Notes: a model not told the origin generated them from the letters alone. 17,146 nucleotides of DNA from an uncultured Slackia sp. (GCA_900553775.1 USEZ01000025.1:1-17146); one strand, 5' to 3'. Numbered from the stretch's first letter, positions 1 through 7,860 are shown. Numbers and translations: made by a program.

Positions 1-359
1 ATAAGATGAATTATATTGAGAATAATCCGAAATCCAGGAAATCCTTCATAAAATAAAATGCATATATGCATAAAGAATGCTCATTTTTACCGAAATCATT
101 GCCGAAATCTTTTCGTAACGAGGTGAAACATAAGCAACGCCTTAGAAATTGAAAAAATCTGATTCAAATTATCGTGAATTTATCCGGTATTGGGGCGAAA
201 AAAGACGACGTTTTGGATAAATCGAAAAGAAGATGCAATAAATTGAGTTTACGCAGGTCGATACGGTAAAAAAACAGCTTGCTTTTTTCTTTCCATGCGG
301 CGATGATGGGCGTGTCGGATTTGGGAAGACCGACAAGAGAGAGGAAAAAGGAGGCTCAC
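1..359 (+). promoter_or_regulatory. AT-rich leader and probable control region of the arc operon
   Basis: This stretch has no supportable gene and is much more AT-rich than the genes that follow. It holds three copies of CCGAAATC (27-34, 90-97, 102-109), a perfect palindrome ATGCATATATGCAT (58-71), and an inverted pair ATTCA-N8-TGAAT (162-179). The last loosely resembles ArgR half-sites. An A-run and a T-run (267-291) flank a short GC core just before the gene. I could not settle on one sigma-70 promoter: TTGGAT (213-218) with AATAAA (237-242) is possible but weak. A regulatory role is inferred from position and repeats. Confidence 0.5.
27..109 (+). repeat. Three direct copies of CCGAAATC upstream of arcA
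   Basis: Identical 8-mers lie at 27-34, 90-97 and 102-109. The last two are 12 bp apart, close to one helical turn, as expected for cooperative binding by one regulator. The palindrome at 58-71 lies between copies one and two. No known operator is recognised, so a binding-site role is inference. Confidence 0.4.
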
Positions 360-1607
360 ATGAAGGGTATTCATGTAACGAGCGAAATCGGTAAGCTCAA
401 GAAGGTTTGCCTGCACCGTCCTGGAGACGAGCTGCTGAACCTTCCCCCGGACGAGCTCGAGCGTCTGCTGTTTGACGACGTGCCGTTCTTGGAGGTCGCT
501 CAGGCCGAGCATGACCGTTTCGCTGAAATCCTGCGCGAGCAGGGCACCGAGGTTCTCTACCTCGAGCAGCTCGTCGCCGAGGCTTTCAAGGCCCATCCGG
601 GTGCGCGCGAGGAATTCCTCGACCAGTACATCCAGGAGGCCGGCATCAAGGGCCAGACCATGCCCGGCGTCGTTCGCGATTACCTCAACTCCATCGAGGA
701 CGACTTCGAGTTCGTGAAGAAGACCATGGCCGGCGTCGCTAAGAGCGAAATCGACCTGCCGCATGCTTCTTCCGCGACCCTCGACGACCTGGTGAGCGCT
801 CACAGCGACAAAGAGAGCGACCTCATCATCGACCCGATGCCGAACCTGTACTTCACGCGCGACCCGTTCGCGTGCGTCGGCAACGGCGTCAGCTTGAATC
901 GCATGTACGCCGTCACGCGTAATCGCGAGACCCTGTACGGCAAGTACATCTTCAAGTATCACCCCGATTACGCCGACACTCCGCTGTGGTTCCGTCGCGA
1001 TGCCGCGTCCCACATCGAGGGTGGCGACATCCTGAACCTGAGCAATAAGGCTCTCGCCGTCGGTATCTCTCAGCGTACCCAGGCTGCTGCCATCGACATC
1101 CTCGCCCAGAACATCTTCTGGAAGACCGAGGGCTGCGAAATCGAGAAGATCTTCGCGTTCGATATCCCGAACTGCCGTGCATTCATGCACCTCGACACGG
1201 TGTTCACCCAGATCGACGTCGACAAGTTCACCATTCACCCGGCCATCATGGGCACCCTGCGTGTCTTCGAGCTGACCAAGGGTGCAACCCAGGGCGAAGT
1301 CGACATCAAGGAGCACACCGACTCCCTCGAGAAGATTCTCGAGTACGCAACCGGCGTCGACGGCATCAAGCTCATCCCCTGCGGTGGCGGCGATCCCATC
1401 GCTGCTGCTCGCGAGCAGTGGAATGACGGTTCCAACACGCTGTGCGTCGAGCCTGGCACCATCGTGGTGTACCAGCGCAACAACGTCACCAACGACGTTC
1501 TCTACAAAGAGGGCCTCAACCTCTTGGTCATGCCTTCCGCCGAGCTGTCCCGTGGTCGTGGCGGCCCGCGTTGCATGAGCATGCCGTTCCAGCGCGAGGA
1601 TCTCTAA
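360..1607 (+). CDS. arcA: Arginine deiminase
   Basis: This enzyme hydrolyses arginine to citrulline and ammonia, the first step of the cytoplasmic arginine deiminase (ADI) pathway. The ATG at 360 is chosen because an AAAGGAGG ribosome site lies just upstream; an in-frame ATG at 279 has none and would add 27 unlikely residues. The 415-aa product has the usual family length. Visible signatures are FTRDPF (165-170), EGGD (220-223) with the catalytic Glu, HLDT (277-280) with the catalytic His, and GGPRCMSMPF near the C-terminus with the nucleophile Cys405. The catalytic set is complete, so it should be active. Codon choice is strongly biased (for example mostly AAG for Lys), as in highly expressed genes. 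It is first in the operon and separated from arcB by a hairpin, which may let it be expressed above its neighbours. Confidence 0.97.
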   Translation: MKGIHVTSEIGKLKKVCLHRPGDELLNLPPDELERLLFDDVPFLEVAQAEHDRFAEILREQGTEVLYLEQLVAEAFKAHPGAREEFLDQYIQEAGIKGQTMPGVVRDYLNSIEDDFEFVKKTMAGVAKSEIDLPHASSATLDDLVSAHSDKESDLIIDPMPNLYFTRDPFACVGNGVSLNRMYAVTRNRETLYGKYIFKYHPDYADTPLWFRRDAASHIEGGDILNLSNKALAVGISQRTQAAAIDILAQNIFWKTEGCEIEKIFAFDIPNCRAFMHLDTVFTQIDVDKFTIHPAIMGTLRVFELTKGATQGEVDIKEHTDSLEKILEYATGVDGIKLIPCGGGDPIAAAREQWNDGSNTLCVEPGTIVVYQRNNVTNDVLYKEGLNLLVMPSAELSRGRGGPRCMSMPFQREDL

Positions 1608-1615
1608 GCATTTTC

Positions 1616-1650
1616 GCGACCCCGCCCGTTTAAAGCGGGGTCGCCTTTCT
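1616..1650 (+). terminator. Terminator-like hairpin after arcA
   Basis: A perfect 10-bp GC-rich stem, GCGACCCCGC (1616-1625) with GCGGGGTCGC (1635-1644), has a 9-nt loop and is followed by a broken T tract. Because arcB, arcC and arcD follow on the same strand, it may act as a leaky terminator or protect the arcA mRNA 3' end rather than fully stop transcription. Confidence 0.75.
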
Positions 1651-1669
1651 ATTCTTCATTGCCGTTAAG

Positions 1670-1694
1670 GGAATCGATATATGGGTTCGATTCC
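1670..1694 (+). promoter_or_regulatory. Second stem-loop in the arcA-arcB gap
   Basis: GGAATCGA (1670-1677) pairs perfectly with TCGATTCC (1687-1694) across a 9-nt loop. It ends six bases before the arcB ribosome site. It has no T tract, so an mRNA processing or stability element, or an operator, is more likely than a terminator. Confidence 0.45.
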
Positions 1695-1714
1695 TAGGAA
1701 GAAAGGATAACAAC

Positions 1715-2710
1715 ATGGGTGTCAATCTCAGCGGTCGCAACTTCCTGAGGCTCCTCGACTTCTCCACCGAGGAGATCGAGTACCTGCTGAAGCTCTCCAA
1801 GAACTTCAAGGACATGAAGCGCGCAGGTGTGCCCCACCGTTACCTCGAGGGCAAGAACATCGTTCTGCTGTTCCAGAAGACTTCCACCCGTACCCGTTGC
1901 GCTTTCGAAGTCGGCGCAATGGACCTCGGCATGGGCGTGACCTATCTCGATCCGGGCAGCTCCCAGATGGGCAAGAAGGAGTCCATCGAGGACACCGCTC
2001 GCGTTCTCGGTCGCTTCTATGACGGCATCGAGTTCCGCGGCTTCGCTCAGACCGACGTCGAGGACCTCGGCGCCAACGCCGGCGTTCCCGTCTGGAACGG
2101 CCTGACCACCGAATGGCATCCCACCCAGATGCTTGCCGACATCCTGACCGTTCAGGAGAACTTCAACTACGACATCAAGGGCCGCACCCTGGTCTTCATG
2201 GGCGACTGCAAGAACAACGTTGCTCGCTCCCTGATGGTCATCTGCGCCAAGCTGGGCATGAACTTCGTCGCTTGCGGTCCTAAGGACGACATGCCGGCCG
2301 ACGACGTGCTCGACGCCTGCAAGCCCATCGCTGCCGAGAACGGCTGCACCATCACGCTGACCGAGGACGTCAAGGAGGCCTGCACCGGCGCCGACGTCAT
2401 CTACACCGACGTTTGGGTTTCCATGGGCGAGCCCGACGAGGTTTGGGCCGAGCGCATCGAGCGCCTGAAGGCTTACCGCGTCACCAAGGAAGTCATGGCC
2501 ATGGCCAAGCCCGAGGCTATCTTCCTGCACTGCCTGCCTGCGTTCCACGACACCAACACCACCATCGGTGCCGAGAAGGCCGAGCAGTTCGGCATCACCG
2601 AGATGGAAGTCGAGGACGAGGTCTTCGAGTCCAAGCAGTCCAAGGTCTTCGACGAGGCCGAGAACCGCATGCACACCATCAAGGCTGTCATGTACGCAAC
2701 CTTGAAGTAA
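1715..2710 (+). CDS. arcB: Ornithine carbamoyltransferase, catabolic (ADI pathway)
   Basis: In this context the enzyme runs phosphorolysis of citrulline to ornithine and carbamoyl phosphate, the second ADI step, in the cytoplasm. The 331-aa length fits the family. Diagnostic motifs are STRTR (57-61, carbamoyl phosphate binding), HPTQ (135-138), SMGE (236-239, ornithine loop) and LHCLPAFH (271-278, with the catalytic Cys). The start ATG has a GAAAGGA ribosome site seven bases upstream. It sits between arcA and arcC, and arcC follows after only 19 bases. Sequence alone cannot separate catabolic from biosynthetic (argF) enzymes with certainty; the arc context decides the name. Codon use is as strongly biased as in arcA. 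Confidence 0.95.
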   Translation: MGVNLSGRNFLRLLDFSTEEIEYLLKLSKNFKDMKRAGVPHRYLEGKNIVLLFQKTSTRTRCAFEVGAMDLGMGVTYLDPGSSQMGKKESIEDTARVLGRFYDGIEFRGFAQTDVEDLGANAGVPVWNGLTTEWHPTQMLADILTVQENFNYDIKGRTLVFMGDCKNNVARSLMVICAKLGMNFVACGPKDDMPADDVLDACKPIAAENGCTITLTEDVKEACTGADVIYTDVWVSMGEPDEVWAERIERLKAYRVTKEVMAMAKPEAIFLHCLPAFHDTNTTIGAEKAEQFGITEMEVEDEVFESKQSKVFDEAENRMHTIKAVMYATLK

Positions 2711-2729
2711 GTAGACGGGGGTATTTGAA

Positions 2730-3668
2730 ATGGCTAACAAGCGTCTCGTGATTGCCCTGGGCGGTAACGCCCTGGGCAATACCCCCGAAGAGCAGCTCGA
2801 GTTGGTTCACAACACCGCTGCTCCCATCGTCGACCTCATCGAAGAGGGCTTCGACGTCATCGTCACCCACGGCAATGGCCCCCAGGTCGGTATGATCAAG
2901 GTCGCTACCGACAACTCTGCGACGAAGGTGGGCGGCACTCCGTCCATCCCGTTCCCCGAGTGCGGCGCTATGAGCCAGGGTTACATCGGCTACCACCTGC
3001 AGCAGGCCATGCAGCGCGAGTTCGCTCGTCGCGGCATGGATAAAGCGTGCGCTTCCATCGTCACTCAGACGGTTGTCGACGCCGCCGACCCTGCTTTCCA
3101 GGATCCCACCAAGCCCGTCGGCGCCTTCTTCACCGAGGAAGAGGCCGCCAAGCTCATGGAGGAGACCGGCAACAAGTACGTCGAGGACGCCGGCCGCGGC
3201 TGGCGCTGGGTCGTCGCTTCTCCCGCTCCGGTTCGTATCGTCGAGCTGCCGCTGATCAATAACCTGGTCGAAGCCGGCATGTGCGTCATCTCCACCGGTG
3301 GCGGCGGCATTCCCGTCGTCGAGGAGGACGGCGGCTACAAGGGCGTTCCTGCCGTTATCGACAAGGATCGCTCCGCTGCTCTGCTCGCAGGCGAGGCTCA
3401 GGCCGACATGCTGGTCATCCTGACCGCCGTCGACCGCGTCTGCATCAACTTCAACAAGCCCGATCAGCAGGAACTTGCTTCCATGACGATCGCCGAGGCT
3501 GAGAAGTACATGGAGGAAGGCCAGTTCGCCAAGGGCTCCATGCTGCCCAAGGTCGAGGCTTGCCTGTCCTTCGTGAAGGCCAACCCGAACGGCAAGGCCC
3601 TCATCACGTCTCTCGAGCGCGCTAAAGAGGCGCTCGCCGGTGAGACCGGCACGGTCATCACCGCCTAA
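2730..3668 (+). CDS. arcC: Carbamate kinase
   Basis: It transfers phosphate from carbamoyl phosphate to ADP, giving ATP, carbamate and then CO2 and ammonia; this is the energy-yielding step of the ADI pathway. The 312-aa protein belongs to the amino acid kinase family. Visible motifs are the N-terminal ALGGNALG (9-16), THGNGPQVG (46-54), the Gly-rich TGGGGIPV (189-196) and AVIDKDRSAALLA (208-220). The ATG at 2730 follows a weak GGGGG ribosome site eight bases upstream and lies 19 bases after the arcB stop, so arcB and arcC are probably co-transcribed and perhaps translationally coupled. No key residue appears to be missing. Confidence 0.96.
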   Translation: MANKRLVIALGGNALGNTPEEQLELVHNTAAPIVDLIEEGFDVIVTHGNGPQVGMIKVATDNSATKVGGTPSIPFPECGAMSQGYIGYHLQQAMQREFARRGMDKACASIVTQTVVDAADPAFQDPTKPVGAFFTEEEAAKLMEETGNKYVEDAGRGWRWVVASPAPVRIVELPLINNLVEAGMCVISTGGGGIPVVEEDGGYKGVPAVIDKDRSAALLAGEAQADMLVILTAVDRVCINFNKPDQQELASMTIAEAEKYMEEGQFAKGSMLPKVEACLSFVKANPNGKALITSLERAKEALAGETGTVITA

Positions 3669-3684
3669 ATTTTTTAGGGTACAA

Positions 3685-3720
3685 AATCCCGTCGGGGGTA
3701 GGGGTGCCTCCGGCGGGATT
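3685..3720 (+). promoter_or_regulatory. Stem-loop after arcC
   Basis: AATCCCGTCGG (3685-3695) pairs with CCGGCGGGATT (3710-3720), with one T-G wobble and a 14-nt loop. There is no T tract after it; instead a second, perfect inverted repeat begins at the next base. mRNA processing or partial termination is more likely than full termination, since arcD follows. Confidence 0.5.
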
Positions 3721-3755
3721 CCATGCGTTATGGATGAAAGAGCCATAACGCATGG
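3721..3755. repeat. Perfect 13-bp inverted repeat in the arcC-arcD gap
   Basis: CCATGCGTTATGG (3721-3733) and CCATAACGCATGG (3743-3755) are exact reverse complements separated by 9 bases. The repeat abuts the hairpin at 3685-3720 and ends 12 bases before the arcD ribosome site. It could be an RNA stability hairpin or a repressor operator for independent control of arcD. Confidence 0.7.
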
Positions 3756-3779
3756 ATACCCGCTTGAAAGGGGAATACC

Positions 3780-5255
3780 ATGGCTGACAAAGTTAAAAAG
3801 AAGAAGGATCCTATCAGCTCTTTTAGTATCCTTCTCATTTTGTTGGTCGTTCTGGCTGTGATTTCTTGGATTGCGGCCGCAGCGACTGGCGGCACCGTTA
3901 CGGGTGCATCTCTCTCGAATATCCTGACCGCACCTATCTACGGCTTCACCGGCGCTCCTACGGATGTCGTCGAAGGGGCTGTCAACCCGGCTACGTTCCC
4001 GGGCGGTGCGCTTGAAGTCTGCTTCTTCGTCATGATTCTCGGCGGCTTCCTGGGCGTCATGACCAAGACGGGCGCTCTTGACAACGGCATTGCCGCTTTG
4101 GTGAAGAAGCTTCACGGCAATGAGCTCGTTCTCATTCCCATCCTGATGATTCTGTTCTCTATCGGCGGTACCACGTACGGCATGTGCGAAGAGACCGTTC
4201 CGTTCTACGTGCTGCTTGCGGCCACGATGTATGCGGCCGGTTTCGATGCCATGGTCGGCTCTGCCGTGGTTTTGCTGGGCGCCGGCTGCGGCGTTATCGG
4301 CTCCACGGTCAATCCGTTCGCGGTCGGTGCTGCGGTTTCGTCTTTGGTCGATGCGGGCATCGAGGTCAACCAGGGCACGATCATCCTGCTCGGCGCCATT
4401 CTCTGGATCGCCACCCTCGCCGTGTCCATCATCTACGTCATGAAGTATGCGGCCAAGGTCAAGAAAGACCGCGGCTCGACGATTCTGTCCCTGCAGGAGC
4501 AGGAAGATGAGAAGAAGTACTTCGGCAAAGACGAAGGCGAGGGCGAAGTCGTTCTGACCGGTCGTCAGAAAGGCGCCCTGATCGTCTTCGGCCTGGCGTT
4601 CGTCATTATGGTCATCGGCTTCATTCCGTGGGAAGACTTCGGCATCACCCTCTTCCTCGGTTGGTCCGAGGTCATCACCGGCCTCCCGCTTGGCCAGTGG
4701 TACTTCGTCGAAGCCGCCTGCTGGTTCTTCGTTCTCGCTTTGATCATCGCTTTCGTGGGCGGTCTTTCCGAGTCCGAGACGGTCAAGGCGTTTATCGACG
4801 GCTGCGCCGACATGATGAGCGTCGTCATGATCATTGCTCTTGCCCGCGGCATCTCCATTCTGATGGCTGAAACGGGCATGTCTGACTGGATTCTGCTGAA
4901 TGCCTCCAATGCGCTCGAGGGCGTTTCCGCCTTCATCTTCGCGCCGGCTTCGTGGTTCCTGTACGTGGTTCTGTCCTTCCTGGTTCCGTCGAGCTCGGGC
5001 ATGGCTACGGTGTCGATGCCTATCATGGGCCCGCTGGCTGCGAACCTCGGCTTCTCCGTCGAGACGATGGTCATGATCTTCAGCTCTGCCAACGGCCTGG
5101 TGAATCTGTTCACCCCGACGTGCGGCGCTATCATGGGCGGCCTTGCCGTTGCCCATGTCCAGTACGGAACGTGGCTGAAATGGGTTTGGAAGCTTCTGGT
5201 CATCTTGGCCGTCATCTGCTTGGTGGTTGTCACCGCTGCGATGATGATCTTGTAA
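3780..5255 (+). CDS. arcD: YfcC-family transporter, probable arginine/ornithine antiporter
   Basis: This 491-aa membrane protein has about twelve hydrophobic segments, a Lys-rich N-terminus (residues 4-9), and a charged cytoplasmic loop at about 222-264. It resembles the YfcC/DcuC-like ion transporter superfamily rather than the APC-type ArcD. Conserved-looking stretches are GGTTYGMCEETVPF (129-142), STVNPFAVGAAV (175-186), VPSSSGMATVSMP (402-414) and NLFTPTCGAIMGG (442-454). Members of this family sit in ADI operons of other bacteria and are assigned arginine-ornithine exchange, so I infer that role from context; substrate cannot be read from the sequence. The start has AAAGGGGA five bases upstream. 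A strong terminator follows, so it closes the operon. Confidence 0.88.
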   Translation: MADKVKKKKDPISSFSILLILLVVLAVISWIAAAATGGTVTGASLSNILTAPIYGFTGAPTDVVEGAVNPATFPGGALEVCFFVMILGGFLGVMTKTGALDNGIAALVKKLHGNELVLIPILMILFSIGGTTYGMCEETVPFYVLLAATMYAAGFDAMVGSAVVLLGAGCGVIGSTVNPFAVGAAVSSLVDAGIEVNQGTIILLGAILWIATLAVSIIYVMKYAAKVKKDRGSTILSLQEQEDEKKYFGKDEGEGEVVLTGRQKGALIVFGLAFVIMVIGFIPWEDFGITLFLGWSEVITGLPLGQWYFVEAACWFFVLALIIAFVGGLSESETVKAFIDGCADMMSVVMIIALARGISILMAETGMSDWILLNASNALEGVSAFIFAPASWFLYVVLSFLVPSSSGMATVSMPIMGPLAANLGFSVETMVMIFSSANGLVNLFTPTCGAIMGGLAVAHVQYGTWLKWVWKLLVILAVICLVVVTAAMMIL

Positions 5256-5280
5256 GCCTCTCAAGCGACTTGCATAAAAA

Positions 5281-5313
5281 CGAAAAGCCTCAAGCTCTGC
5301 TTGGGGCTTTTCG
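5281..5313. terminator. Rho-independent terminator of the arc operon
   Basis: A 15-bp stem, CGAAAAGCCTCAAGC (5281-5295) with GCTTGGGGCTTTTCG (5299-5313), has one T-G pair and a 3-nt loop. The A/T-rich lower stem and the A run just before it make it look bidirectional. It starts 25 bases after the arcD stop. Confidence 0.88.
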
Positions 5314-5645
5314 CGGTTCGGGCGTATGCCGTTTGCGCGATGAGCGTTTCTGCCTGCAGGGCTTCGCTTTGCCGGGCGTTTTCATGACGGCCATCACGGC
5401 GCGTTTTTTTGTCGGTTGCGAAAGGAATCTCCTGCGGCATCGCTTTGAACGCTTCGGTCAGATCGCGCTTGTCGGCCTTATGCGCAAGGCCCATCTTGCA
5501 CGGCTGCGCCTGTGCGAGCTCGCATCGCGGGATACGCATATAAGCGTTGCGGCGTTTTGCGCAGCGGCGCGCATAGAATGTTTCGACGTGTTGGGAAAAA
5601 TAGACAGTGACAACGGCTTCGAGATATGTAAAAATACCAATCTCT
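5314..5645. other. Gene-free gap before the tRNA, with a weak tRNA promoter
   Basis: No gene is supported here. A minus-strand frame (5261-5686) crosses both the terminator and the tRNA and has no family resemblance. A possible tRNA promoter is TAGACA (5601-5606) with TATGTA (5625-5630), spacing 18, ending 15 bases before the tRNA. This is a weak match. Confidence 0.4.
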
Positions 5646-5720
5646 GGGCGATTGGCGCAGCGGGAGCGCAGGTGCCTTACAAGCACAAGGTCGGGGGTTC
5701 AAATCCCTCATCGCCCACCA
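5646..5720 (+). tRNA. tRNA-Val (anticodon TAC)
   Basis: A complete cloverleaf is visible. The acceptor stem GGGCGAT pairs fully with ATCGCCC. The D arm is GCGC/GCGC, and the anticodon loop CTTACAA presents TAC, which reads valine GUA and related codons. A 5-base variable loop and the T arm GGGGG-TTCAAAT-CCCTC follow. The 3' ACCA is encoded. The outermost pair of the anticodon stem is a G-A mismatch, which is a small oddity. It stands alone with its own terminator. Confidence 0.95.
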
Positions 5721-5730
5721 TATGCATACG

Positions 5731-5760
5731 ACCCGAACTCCCTGGGGGTTCGGGTTTTTC
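5731..5760 (+). terminator. Terminator after tRNA-Val
   Basis: ACCCGAAC (5731-5738) pairs with GTTCGGGT (5748-5755), followed by a T run (5755-5759). It begins ten bases after the tRNA CCA end. Confidence 0.85.
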
Positions 5761-6917
5761 TTTATATGCTGGGAAACGACGTTTCGTTCCGACGGTCTTC
5801 AAGGCCTGTAGGGCGAAAGCCTGTCTGATTTCGGCCCACAGACGAAAAGTAGGCATATAGGCAAAAAAGCGCGTCCGTACGTTAGCCTGCGGAATAGGGA
5901 TGCGGGGCCGCATGGTGGAACTCCGCCCGCACCGGCCTTCTTCCCATCTTGTCGGCTCGCCGTCTTCGTTCCCCTGGGCTTTGGCGGCCTTTGCGCGCCA
6001 TTGTCTGACCTGGTCGTTGTCGGCTTATAAGACAAAAACGTATCCGATTTCCTGCGTTGATACAGGTCAATGCGCGTTGTTCGCGAAAACTTTCTTGAGG
6101 CGAAGGGGGCCGGGCGGATAAAACGCGTGTCTCGACCGGCCGGTTCGCCGACTCTCCTCTGATTTTCCGATGCGGCTCGATGGGCGAAATGCGCTTCCCA
6201 GGTTGCCGGTCCGATCTGGAGCTCCGTGCTTTTATTCCCCGGCATGAGACCTTCGAGTTGCCGCGTGCTCTATGTTCGGATGGCTCCCCCCGAAGCGACT
6301 TACCTCTAACTATCCTTTTCTCGGGATGCCGCGCCTCGTTGCATGCGAAGCCATTCTGCCTGATTGCGGGTTCTTCTTCAGCTGCGGATTATCTTTTTCG
6401 AGCCTTGCCGCATCGTTGAAAACCTGGCATTGTGCGCTGTCGGACGGTTCGTGGTCGTCTTCGTCGATGCCGTTTGGGAATCGCGGACGGTCTGCGTGGC
6501 GGCCATGATCGAGAGCGTGCATGAAATTTTCCGGAACCGATCGAGGTTTTACACGATCGGCGGCATCGATCGAGCGGATTCGACGGCAATCGCGGCGCAA
6601 TGCGCATCAGGGCACGACAGGGAAAGTCGCTGGGTTCTTCCAAAGGGGCGCCAGGGTCGAAAGCCATCATGAAGATATCCCCGAACCGCGAGCGAGGCTG
6701 GGAGGATGCGGGCGTATGCGGGGATGGATGCCTATGCATGTGACGTCGCAGGCATGGATGCCTATGGGCATGGCGTATGCGGATGCGGCTCCTGCGTGAG
6801 TTCAGGTGTTGGCAACGCGGCCGACTGCATCGTCGATGCGGTCGGCATGCGCCGCAGCCGCTTCGTCTTCGGGTTGCACGGCTCGAATGCGGGCACGAAT
6901 CGACGAAAGGAGAAACG
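5761..6917. other. About 1.1 kb without a supportable gene
   Basis: Several short frames exist on both strands, for example minus 5799-6245, plus 6364-6672 and minus 6389-6739. They overlap each other, are rich in Arg, Pro and Ser, and match no family I recognise. Small dyads are visible: TTGTC-N9-GACAA around TTATAA (6017-6035) and GTCTG-N11-CAGAC (5823-5843). The region may hold the tad operon promoter, an untranslated leader or gene remnants. I cannot identify a specific sigma-70 promoter. Confidence 0.4.
6711..6782 (+). repeat. Nested short direct repeats upstream of cpaB
   Basis: ATGGATGCCTATG occurs at 6724-6736 and 6754-6766, 30 bp apart. These are flanked by two copies of GGCGTATGCGG (6711-6721 and 6772-6782). 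The cluster lies about 140 bp before the tad operon start. It could be paired regulator sites or a decayed tandem duplication. Confidence 0.5.
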
Positions 6918-7817
6918 ATGCGTCGCCGAGGCCATTTGATCGCGGGCGTGCTTTGCGGCGTTTTGTGCGTTGCGGGAATCCTGTCTTACACATCCGACGT
7001 GCGGTCCGATTTCGAGCAGGAACGCGCGGAGGCGTTTTCACGCTATGGAGGCGAGCAGGTCGAAATTCTTGTGGCCACCGACGACGTGGCGGCGGGGGAC
7101 ATGCTCGACTCGACGAATTCGGAGAAGCGCTTGTGGCTAAGCGAGCTTATTCCCGACGGTGCGCTGGCGGATGCGTCCGATGTGGCGGGCATTCCCGCGA
7201 CGAGCCCCATTTATGCAGGCGAAGTCGTCTTGAAGCATCGGTTCGATGAGCGTGAGACGGTTGCTTTGCAGGTGCCCGATGGCAAATGCGCGGTAAGCGT
7301 TCCCGCAAAGGCCGTGTCGGCTGTCGGCGGATCGGTGGGGCCGGGGTCGTATGTCGACGTGTACGCATCTTCGGGCTCGGCAACCGATTTGATGGCGTCT
7401 CGGGTCCTTGTTCTTTCCACGAGCGCGACCGCCGAAGAAGACGGCGAGAAGAAATCGGATATGGCCTGGGTGACCCTTGCGGTCGAGCCCGCTGCGGTCG
7501 AGGAGTTCATCACGGCATCGCAGAAAAGCGAGCTGTACTTCGTACTGCCGGCGGACGAAAACGACCTTCCCGATTTTGAAAAAGAGGCGGGAAGCGAAGG
7601 CGACGAACCGATTTCTTCCGATGGCGAAAAGGCGCTCTCGGGCGGCTTTTCGCAGGAGGCGACCGCCGACGCCGGTTCTTCGCGGGTTCGAAACGGCGAG
7701 TCTGCGGCGCGTACAGGCGGAGCGAATGCGGATACGGCCGATGCCGGTATGCCTGACGAAGCGAGCGCCGCGGCGAATATGCCGGATGCGGATGCGGTCG
7801 ATGCGGACGGAGCGTAG
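6918..7817 (+). CDS. cpaB: Flp pilus assembly protein CpaB/RcpC-like (SAF domain)
   Basis: The 299-aa product has a basic start and one membrane segment (about 7-23), so most of it should lie outside the membrane. Residues 47-115 resemble the SAF domain seen in CpaB: VEILVATDDVAAGDML, then a region with ELIPDGAL and PIYAGEVVL. Residues 127-210 fit the following CpaB/RcpC region, including AVSVPAKAVSAVGG and GSYVDVYA. The tail (about 215-299) is acidic, Ala-rich and low in complexity, probably disordered. The ATG at 6918 is chosen for its AAAGGAG site; the frame is open back to 6777, but that extension is Arg-rich and has no ribosome site. In Gram-negatives CpaB works with the secretin. Here it probably acts at the cell-envelope side of the pilus machine. 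It is the first gene of the tad operon. Confidence 0.85.
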   Translation: MRRRGHLIAGVLCGVLCVAGILSYTSDVRSDFEQERAEAFSRYGGEQVEILVATDDVAAGDMLDSTNSEKRLWLSELIPDGALADASDVAGIPATSPIYAGEVVLKHRFDERETVALQVPDGKCAVSVPAKAVSAVGGSVGPGSYVDVYASSGSATDLMASRVLVLSTSATAEEDGEKKSDMAWVTLAVEPAAVEEFITASQKSELYFVLPADENDLPDFEKEAGSEGDEPISSDGEKALSGGFSQEATADAGSSRVRNGESAARTGGANADTADAGMPDEASAAANMPDADAVDADGA

Positions 7818-7860
7818 ATACGGATGCCCACCAAGACGGAGGAAGGGGGAAAGGAAGGCC

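Noticed and set aside
267..291. A-run, short GC core and T-run before arcA as an attenuator
   Set aside because: The stem would be mainly A-T pairs and the GC core leaves too small a loop, so a stable hairpin is doubtful.
249..1316. A 355-aa minus-strand frame opposite arcA
   Set aside because: Antisense of a clear arginine deiminase gene with intact catalytic motifs.
1694..2779. A 361-aa minus-strand frame opposite arcB
   Set aside because: Antisense of a clear ornithine carbamoyltransferase gene; no recognisable domain.
2688..5264. An 858-aa open frame on the minus strand across arcC and arcD
   Set aside because: It is a shadow of GC-rich biased codons in the real genes, is rich in Asp, Gly, Arg and His, and has no family resemblance.
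5261..5686. A 141-aa minus-strand frame before the tRNA
   Set aside because: It spans the arc terminator and part of the tRNA, and has no recognisable motif.
5799..6245. A 148-aa minus-strand frame with a possible GAAGG ribosome site
   Set aside because: Arg/Pro/Ser-rich with no family resemblance, and it overlaps other random frames. I cannot support it as a gene.
6711..6782. CRISPR array
   Set aside because: Only two copies of each short repeat, with unequal structure and no cas genes.
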